From contig CAMBHX010000034.1 of NCBI GenBank assembly GCA_945867285.1, forward strand, positions 1 through 14,288: 14,288 nucleotides of DNA. Direction: 5' to 3'. This DNA comes from Sulfuricurvum sp. IAE1. Its GTDB lineage: Bacteria > Campylobacterota > Campylobacteria > Campylobacterales > Sulfurimonadaceae. The stretch's first letter is position 1; the number at the start of each line of letters is the position of its first letter. The position numbers and the translations under genes were made by a program. Of this stretch, positions 7,514 to 12,123 are shown piece after piece. The notes below the pieces were generated by a model. The model searched no databases. It had not been told where the DNA came from and worked only from the letters and a program-made list of their open reading frames with translations.

Positions 7514-7533
7514 TTTTGGGGATATCCCCAAAA
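7514..7533. repeat. Perfect 20-bp palindrome between Met-rich gene and C39 gene
   Basis: TTTTGGGGATATCCCCAAAA is perfectly self-complementary and forms an 8-bp stem with a 4-base loop in RNA. It fills the middle of the 40-base gap between the Met-rich gene and the peptidase gene. No U-run follows the G/C part on either strand, so it is not a standard terminator. It may instead stabilise the 3' end of the upstream message or lower read-through. Confidence 0.7.
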
Positions 7534-7540
7534 GATTGTC

Positions 7541-8482
7541 TTAGCGTGCAATAGTTGCAATTGATGCTATGCGTGGTGCTATTGCTCCACCACCCATCAT
7601 CCCTTGCAATTGTGTTACCATTGCTGGGGGAAGTTTTGTCATAAGACCTTGCATCATCGCAGGGGTCATTTGGGACATCATTCCCATAAGCATTTGAGGA
7701 GATAGTTTTCCCATGAGACCTGCAAGTGCGTTACCTGAAAGGTTAGACATCATACTCATAAGTGTTTGAGTAGGAAGTTTTGTCATCATTCCTTGAATAG
7801 CTGTAGAGGAAAGTTGTCCCAATAGGTTTTCCATGGCTTGAGGAGACATTTTACCCATCATCCCTTGAAGCGCTGTTCCGGAGAGTTGCCCTAGCATCCC
7901 TTCCATCATTTGAGGGGTCATTTTCCCCATCATTTGTTGTAGCAATGCCGGTGATGCATTGCCGAGCATTTGTTCCATTTGTGCAGGAGAAAGGTTGCTC
8001 ATAGCTTGAGCCATCATGGAAGGATTCATGGATTGTATAATGGATGATGCCATTGGATTGCTCATAACACCATTAAGAAGCCCTGGAGTCACGAAACCAT
8101 CCATCGCCATAGCTCCCATAGGGGTTGCTGCAAACATTTGCATTGCTCCTGTTGCCATAGTTCCCATAGGGGTTGCTGCAAACATGTTTGCCATGGGTGC
8201 CATCATGGAGCCAGCCATTTGTCCCATAGGTGTTTGTGCGGCCATGCCAGCCATATTGCCAGCCATGCTCATAGGAGCTTTCATCATAGAGCTGGCCATT
8301 CCCATCATCATGCCAAAAAACTCCCCTTTTGTTTCAGTCATTTCCATATCACTTAGGGCGATGACATTGACAGATGTATCTCCGAAGGCGGCACCAAGGG
8401 TATCTTGATCGAGAGTGGATGAAGCATTGGCCAACGAAACGGTGGCAACTAATGAAAGCGTTAGTGCTGTGACTTTTTTCAT
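7541..8482 (-). CDS. Exported Met-rich repeat protein with C39-type leader motif
   Basis: The 313-residue product starts with a Sec signal peptide (MKKVTALTLSLVATVSLANA region, cleavage near A20). A second leader-like segment then follows, ALSDMEMTETKGE at 42-54, which matches the L-S-x-x-E-M/L-x-x-T/V-x-G pattern that C39 peptidases recognise; cutting would fall after G53. By my count 61 residues are Met (about 19%), there is no Cys, and acidic or basic residues are few. Residues 55-149 contain two near-identical MFAATPMG blocks. Residues 150-293 are twelve 12-residue repeats of form GKMSPQAMENLL / GQLSGTALQGMM, followed by a Gly run and the tail RIASIATIAR. GGAG at 8491-8494 lies 8 bases before ATG. 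Genes for an outer-membrane barrel and a C39 peptidase flank it. It may be a processed surface, matrix or metal-binding polymer; I recognise no named family. Confidence 0.85.
   Translation of the reverse strand: MKKVTALTLSLVATVSLANASSTLDQDTLGAAFGDTSVNVIALSDMEMTETKGEFFGMMMGMASSMMKAPMSMAGNMAGMAAQTPMGQMAGSMMAPMANMFAATPMGTMATGAMQMFAATPMGAMAMDGFVTPGLLNGVMSNPMASSIIQSMNPSMMAQAMSNLSPAQMEQMLGNASPALLQQMMGKMTPQMMEGMLGQLSGTALQGMMGKMSPQAMENLLGQLSSTAIQGMMTKLPTQTLMSMMSNLSGNALAGLMGKLSPQMLMGMMSQMTPAMMQGLMTKLPPAMVTQLQGMMGGGAIAPRIASIATIAR
7604..8035 (-). repeat. Twelve 36-bp coding repeats (12 residues each)
   Basis: Residues 150-293 of the Met-rich protein divide exactly into twelve units of 12 residues without gaps. 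The later ones alternate between an A type (GQLSGTALQGMM, GQLSSTAIQGMM, SNLSGNALAGLM) and a B type (GKMSPQAMENLL, TKLPTQTLMSMM, GKLSPQMLMGMM), giving a 24-residue super-repeat. The DNA copies have diverged, so the repeat is kept at protein level. The S/T-P start followed by leucines or methionines at fixed places suggests short helix-turn units. Confidence 0.85.
8106..8185 (-). repeat. Direct repeat in the N-terminal half of the Met-rich gene
   Basis: The 32-base segments 8106-8137 and 8154-8185 differ at one base and are offset by 48 bases, which is 16 codons. They encode the two MFAATPMG blocks. The near identity points to a recent duplication, in contrast to the diverged 36-bp repeats. Confidence 0.8.
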
Positions 8483-8528
8483 TTCTTTTTCTCCGTGTGC
8501 TTTAAGATTTTGTAAAAGCAGTTTAAAG

Positions 8529-8551
8529 AACTATTCCTTATAAGAATAGTT
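8529..8551. promoter_or_regulatory. Inverted repeat, candidate operator upstream of Met-rich gene
   Basis: AACTATTC (8529-8536) and GAATAGTT (8544-8551) form a perfect inverted repeat around a 7-base spacer in the 156-base gap before the Met-rich gene. A TATTAT on the minus strand at 8553-8558 could be a minus 10 box just upstream, which would put the repeat over the transcription start, a usual operator position. No T-run follows, and the arms are A/T-rich, so a terminator role is less likely. Confidence 0.45.
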
Positions 8552-8632
8552 TATAATAGTAAAACCATAAGGATTAATATTACTTATAGTTAAATGTTAA
8601 AACAAAGAGATGCTGTGATAAAAATTTGTTAT

Positions 8633-8653
8633 AACTCCCTATCTAAGGGAGTT
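8633..8653 (-). terminator. Hairpin at the end of the barrel-SPOR gene, weak terminator
   Basis: AACTCCC (8633-8639) pairs perfectly with GGGAGTT (8647-8653) across the TAG stop codon. On the minus strand it is followed by ATAACAAATTTTTAT, so the T-run is displaced. It may partly separate the barrel gene from the Met-rich gene. Confidence 0.4.
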
Positions 8654-10087
8654 AATCTCTCTTGAGAGGCCTCTGAATGTTCTGAGTGATTTCGTCGATA
8701 TATGTGTTACTAATGGTAACGTATCTAGAAAATCTATAGCTTCTTTTCTGGATTTAAAAACTCCTAATATTATTCCTAGTTTATTTTTATTTAGACGATG
8801 AAGATACGACTCTTGAGAAAAAGAGAAGCGTGTTTTGGAAAGATGATTTAGTAGAAGCTTCTTAGAAAGAATATTTTGAATTGAAATCTCAATGGTATAG
8901 TTATTGGGATTTTGAGATTGAATCCATGATTCACCTTGTGCAAGTTCTTGTTCAAAGGTCCCGATTGCACCTTTAGAAGCATTTATGTCTTTGGGGGCAA
9001 GAGGTTGGCACTCCAGTGTCTCTTCGCTCCATCCTTGTGCTAGTCGTTTGCAGTTAAGCCATACTGTTTGTCCATGGAATGTTTGAGGAATGATAGTAGT
9101 AGGTGCTGTTTTTAGTGTTGCTACTGGTGGTGTAATGATTGGAGATGGAATAACGGGTGTTGTTTGTGTTTGGGGTGCGGTGATGTTTACTTCATGTGGA
9201 GTTGAGGGAGATACAAGGGGGACTCTTTGCTCTTTTCCTAAAGTATAAAGGGCGAGAAGGGAGATAGAAGAACCACCATCACCTGTCATGTCTGTACTGG
9301 TCGAAACATGAAATGTTAGTGCGTTACTCCACATATAGCCCATACCCAGAGTGAGATCGGTCCGTGAAGTGGATTGGTCGCCATCGATTTGACGCTGCCA
9401 TTGAAAACCACTAGTGATAGAGACTTCGTTATTAGCGGCAAAACTAATACTAGGATTGAATAAAAAAGAGTCTCCTGGATTGAGAGATTCGCCGTTATTA
9501 GCTTTAATGCCTCGTTCCGCGGTATATCGATAAGAAGCTGTTGCTGCAAGAATAACAGGGTCAAGAGAACGGTACATTGTAGTACCAGCTATCCATGTTT
9601 TACCGTATACCAAATCTGTATCGGATCCAAGCGAAACATTTTCCATGGCACTGCCTTCTAAAAATATTAGCAAGCCTGGGGTTGTTGCGTCGTTCCAAAT
9701 ACGATAATTGATCCCTAGCCATAAATCTTGAAGACGATCTTCTTTGCTGTATATTTTTGAGTTTTCGCTCCCTAAAATAGAAGAATTGAGACTTGTGCTT
9801 GTGGAATTTATATTGAGTAAACTGGCACGAGTATATAGTTCAGTTTTAGGGTTGATTCCATAACGTACCCCCGGTGACCATGTTAGTGCATCATAATTGG
9901 TACGGTAACATCCAGCAAGTATATCAGAGCAATTATAAAGTGAGCCATTGCTGTAGTTTATTCCCAGCTCAAGCTTGACTTCTCCCTTGGCACTGATAAG
10001 ATCATCAGGAAAACCAATAAGGTCTCCATGGAGCGTATAAAAGGGGAGAAAAGAGAACATAATAGCTAGAAGATGACGATAAGACAT
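8639..10087 (-). CDS. Outer-membrane beta-barrel-like protein with C-terminal SPOR domain
   Basis: The 482-residue protein has a signal peptide (residues 1-21, SFLPFYTLHG end). Residues about 35-283 show alternating polar/aromatic strands typical of a transporter-type outer-membrane barrel (KLELGINYS, SPGVRYGINPKTELYTRASL, LWLGINYRI, LTLGMGYMW, ISLLALYTLG), with a C53/C60 pair that could be a disulfide in a loop. Residues 285-335 are a Pro/Thr/Ile-rich linker, and 340-362 hold a second Cys pair (C346, C360). Residues about 386-478 look like a SPOR domain of DamX type: NNYTIEISI, then LGIILGVFKSRKEAIDFLDTLP, then KSLRTFRGL. SPOR domains bind peptidoglycan glycans stripped of peptides. AAGGA precedes the ATG. 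Its position upstream of the Met-rich protein and C39 peptidase suggests an export channel anchored to the wall, in the role FapF has in Fap systems. The topology is inferred. Confidence 0.75.
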   Translation of the reverse strand: MSYRHLLAIMFSFLPFYTLHGDLIGFPDDLISAKGEVKLELGINYSNGSLYNCSDILAGCYRTNYDALTWSPGVRYGINPKTELYTRASLLNINSTSTSLNSSILGSENSKIYSKEDRLQDLWLGINYRIWNDATTPGLLIFLEGSAMENVSLGSDTDLVYGKTWIAGTTMYRSLDPVILAATASYRYTAERGIKANNGESLNPGDSFLFNPSISFAANNEVSITSGFQWQRQIDGDQSTSRTDLTLGMGYMWSNALTFHVSTSTDMTGDGGSSISLLALYTLGKEQRVPLVSPSTPHEVNITAPQTQTTPVIPSPIITPPVATLKTAPTTIIPQTFHGQTVWLNCKRLAQGWSEETLECQPLAPKDINASKGAIGTFEQELAQGESWIQSQNPNNYTIEISIQNILSKKLLLNHLSKTRFSFSQESYLHRLNKNKLGIILGVFKSRKEAIDFLDTLPLVTHISTKSLRTFRGLSREINSLR

Positions 10088-10148
10088 AAAATTCCTTGAA
10101 GTTATAAAAAAGTTATCAAGCTTTTATGTTATCTGTTTTTCTTATAAT

Positions 10149-10721
10149 CTAAACTGAAGTATCTTCTTCTACAAATCGGTGTTCGAAGTTGAAGATATTC
10201 ATCTCTATAACAAAGAAAGAAAGTATCCATAAAAACGCATCGTAAAAATCGAGCGCTTCTCCTTGCACTCCCCACACTACCGCAAAGACAAACAGTGCAC
10301 CATAAAGGGTGAATTTTAGGATATTGCGTGCTGTCCATTCGCTTTTGCCATAGTGCCCTGGGTAATATACGTCGTATTGCAATACTAATATAACGAAAAT
10401 CCATGTCAGAGAGTTGATAAAGTCGAGCCATTCACTATCTACAAAATAGCTGTAGCAAGAGAATAAAACAACACCGTACCCAAAGAAGCTCAATATGCTG
10501 ATAATCCCTTTCTCGACATTACTCCAATGCGTCTCTTTGAGATAGCGTGTTTCCCATTCAAATAGGGCTAAAATCACAACCCATGCCGCTGTTTCGATGG
10601 TTTCAGTAAAGGTTCCGTTCATTGCAAAGAGATAAATATTGAAGGTTAACAGCGTATAAATCATGTATTTAAAGAGGATGAATTGTCCTGTTTTGGTGGT
10701 GAAAAGACGGCTTGGTTTCAT
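10149..10721 (-). CDS. Six-helix membrane protein with threefold internal repeat, unknown function
   Basis: The 190-residue product has six hydrophobic segments (about 14-34, 41-57, 71-93, 100-119, 133-151, 158-176) and is an inner-membrane protein. Helices 2, 4 and 6 look like copies of one unit: TIETAAWVVILALFEWETRY, FINSLTWIFVILVLQYDVYY and FYDAFLWILSFFVIEMNIFN, with Trp at 47, 107 and 165 in register and Glu/Gln/Glu eight residues on. This points to triplication of a helix pair. Its ATG overlaps the TGA of the M15 peptidase gene (ATGA), so the two are coupled. The hydrophilic tail ends RFVEEDTSV. I do not recognise a family; the acidic residues inside helices could suit ion or ligand binding, which is speculation. 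Confidence 0.75.
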   Translation of the reverse strand: MKPSRLFTTKTGQFILFKYMIYTLLTFNIYLFAMNGTFTETIETAAWVVILALFEWETRYLKETHWSNVEKGIISILSFFGYGVVLFSCYSYFVDSEWLDFINSLTWIFVILVLQYDVYYPGHYGKSEWTARNILKFTLYGALFVFAVVWGVQGEALDFYDAFLWILSFFVIEMNIFNFEHRFVEEDTSV

Positions 10722-11479
10722 TTAGATGTCTCGTTGCAAGATGGTATGAGAAGTTCGGGACGATATTCAAAATGCATCGTGTCATAATGGTACCAGCGAC
10801 CTCCCCAAATAAATCCATGTTTTTCGAAGATACGTACGATGGAAAGTGGCATGGTATTTTTGTATCCAATGTTGTCTGTCTCGTTGGGAGCTTCATTCTT
10901 CCAATATTGAGTAGTATCAGGGGCTAGATCAATAGCGATACCAAAGCTGTGCATAGAGAGGCGGTTGGTATCCTTTATGACCCGATAACAATAAGTCGTT
11001 GCCCCCTCTGCCCAAATACGGTCGCTTTTAGGGAGTTTTGAAATTTCTTGACCGATGGCGAACAGTTTTTTATCTACATCACCTACACGATTTACAGGAA
11101 GTTTTACCGAACCCTTTAGGGTTGGCCAGTTGATACGGACGAGATTTTTTTCAATTTCCTTTTGATCTTTCCCATAGAGAGCTTGGAAGAAAGGTTGGTA
11201 GCGCAAGCGTCCTGGATCAAAAAGATAGGCTGGAGGTGTTTGAATCCCGCCCGCATCGTACATTTGCGAGAGTTGCATCTCTAAGTCAGCATGGTTGATT
11301 TTATCATCCCATGATGTTCTACTATCGGTAGTTTTATAGGGTAGAGATATGCCATTTTTGAATACAATAGTTGTTTTATCTGCACTTTTAATGAGGTCAG
11401 GATAGGCTAGAGAATAACAGTTCGGATTAGCCATTAGAGCAGTTGTTGCAATGAAAAAAGAATAAAAGGGTTTAAGCAT
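10718..11479 (-). CDS. Exported M15-family (VanY-like) peptidase
   Basis: The 253-residue protein has a signal peptide (MLKPFYSFFIATTALMA) and a C-terminal zinc peptidase domain of the D-Ala-D-Ala carboxypeptidase / L-Ala-D-Glu endopeptidase group M15. Zinc ligands are visible as H177 and D184 in SMHSFGIAIDLAP (pattern SxHxxGxAxD) and H236 in YHYDTMHFEYRPELL; an upstream YRVIKDTNR supplies the usual substrate-binding Arg. Residues 20-150 form a long N-terminal region with PAYLFDPGRLRYQP and no recognised fold. The enzyme should trim or cut stem peptides of peptidoglycan in the periplasm. It is first in a run of envelope genes and overlaps the membrane-protein gene by 4 bases. The weak promoter TACAAT at 11508-11513 lies upstream. 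The specific bond cut cannot be told from sequence. Confidence 0.85.
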   Translation of the reverse strand: MLKPFYSFFIATTALMANPNCYSLAYPDLIKSADKTTIVFKNGISLPYKTTDSRTSWDDKINHADLEMQLSQMYDAGGIQTPPAYLFDPGRLRYQPFFQALYGKDQKEIEKNLVRINWPTLKGSVKLPVNRVGDVDKKLFAIGQEISKLPKSDRIWAEGATTYCYRVIKDTNRLSMHSFGIAIDLAPDTTQYWKNEAPNETDNIGYKNTMPLSIVRIFEKHGFIWGGRWYHYDTMHFEYRPELLIPSCNETSK

Positions 11480-11507
11480 AACAATCCAATAGGGAAAAAA
11501 GTCAAAG

Positions 11508-11513
11508 ATTGTA
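11508..11513 (-). promoter_or_regulatory. Possible minus 10 box of the envelope gene run
   Basis: TACAAT on the minus strand lies 28 bases before the M15 peptidase start, between that gene and the Ser tRNA. No clear minus 35 is seen. Read-through from the tRNA cluster is an alternative. Confidence 0.25.
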
Positions 11514-11551
11514 ACGTGTTTTGATTGATGTTTTAATAAAGTATGTTGTGA

Positions 11552-11639
11552 TGGCGGGCCACTAAGGATTTGAACCTTAGGAGGTATAACCCTCGCCGGT
11601 TTTCAAGACCGGTGCATTCGACCACTCTGCCAGTGACCC
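11552..11639 (-). tRNA. tRNA-Ser (TGA)
   Basis: An 88-base tRNA with a long variable arm. The acceptor arms GGGTCAC and GTGGCCC pair with one G-U, then come discriminator G and an encoded CCA. The anticodon loop is CTTGAAA (anticodon TGA, complement of 11603-11605). It is the last gene of the cluster. Confidence 0.95.
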
Positions 11640-11700
11640 GTATAAAATGAAGAAACGAAATTATACACACATAAAATTAAATGCACATAATATCAAGTTG

Positions 11701-11774
11701 TGGAGGTGGTACCCAGAATCGAACTGGGGATCAAGGTTTTGCAAACCACTGCCTTACCGCTTGGCTATACCACC
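11701..11774 (-). tRNA. tRNA-Cys (GCA)
   Basis: A 74-base tRNA with acceptor arms GGTGGTA / TACCACC, anticodon loop TTGCAAA (GCA), T-loop TTCGATT, discriminator T and encoded CCA. It starts 7 bases after the Leu tRNA, so the two are surely cotranscribed. Confidence 0.95.
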
Positions 11775-11781
11775 ACCATAA

Positions 11782-11868
11782 TGGTGCCCGGAACCGGACT
11801 TGAACCGGTACAGTGTTACCACCGAGGGATTTTAAGTCCCTTGCGTCTACCGATTTCGCCATCCGGGC
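11782..11868 (-). tRNA. tRNA-Leu (TAA)
   Basis: An 87-base class II tRNA with a long variable arm, acceptor GCCCGG.. / ..CCGGGC, anticodon loop CTTAAAA (TAA), T-loop TTCAAGT and encoded CCA. It is very similar in layout to E. coli leucine tRNA UAA. Confidence 0.95.
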
Positions 11869-11888
11869 ATATTCGATAGTTCAAAAAC

Positions 11889-11936
11889 ATCTCGATTCAA
11901 ACATTTATTAAAAAATAACAATGTTTCAATCGGGAT
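11889..11936. repeat. Long imperfect hairpin between Gly and Leu tRNA genes
   Basis: The 17-base arms 11889-11905 and 11920-11936 pair with one G-U and one mismatch around a 14-base A/T-rich loop. On the minus strand the hairpin is followed by GTTTTTG, so it could end or process the Gly tRNA transcript before the Leu-Cys pair. The stem is A/T-rich at its core, so a processing site is as likely as a terminator. Confidence 0.5.
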
Positions 11937-11940
11937 TTTA

Positions 11941-12015
<75 letters not shown>

Positions 12016-12035
12016 ACTTGTTTTTGTGGAGTGGA

Positions 12036-12064
12036 AGTATAGCAAAAAAAATCAAGCGTGTAAA
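12036..12064 (-). promoter_or_regulatory. Sigma-70 promoter of the tRNA cluster
   Basis: On the minus strand TTTACA (12059-12064) and TATACT (12036-12041) are separated by exactly 17 bases, and the minus 10 box lies about 20 bases before the Gly tRNA. A T-rich spacer is typical for this phylum. It is back to back with the ilvD promoter. Confidence 0.7.
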
Positions 12065-12087
12065 GAGGCTGGGAATAAAAAATTCGC

Positions 12088-12093
12088 TATAAT
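12088..12093 (+). promoter_or_regulatory. Minus 10 box of ilvD
   Basis: A consensus TATAAT sits 30 bases before the ilvD start, with AAGGA at 12113-12117 as ribosome site 6 bases before ATG. No recognisable minus 35. The 46 bases between this box and the divergent tRNA minus 10 box would let both promoters share DNA. Confidence 0.6.
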
Positions 12094-12123
12094 AAGAAAA
12101 TATTGAAAAATTAAGGAATTTTT

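Noticed and set aside
7604..8035. CRISPR-like array because of regular 36-base units
   Set aside because: The units are contiguous, diverged at DNA level, in frame and encode a protein repeat; there are no spacers.
8138..8356. A plus-strand open frame of 72 codons extremely rich in Cys and His, like a metallothionein
   Set aside because: It is the antisense of the Met/Ala/Gly-rich coding region: CAT and GCA-type triplets opposite Met and nearby codons read as His and Cys. No ribosome site is seen and the minus-strand gene is clearly real.
8016..8408. A 130-codon plus-strand frame rich in Ile, Ala and Pro opposite the Met-rich gene
   Set aside because: It is another antisense shadow of the repeated low-complexity coding sequence, with no ribosome site or recognisable protein features.
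7541..8482. Calling the Met-rich protein FapC or another named amyloid
   Set aside because: Only the genetic logic (C39 peptidase plus barrel plus repeat protein) resembles Fap. The repeats, composition and lengths do not match Fap fibre proteins, so no gene symbol is given.
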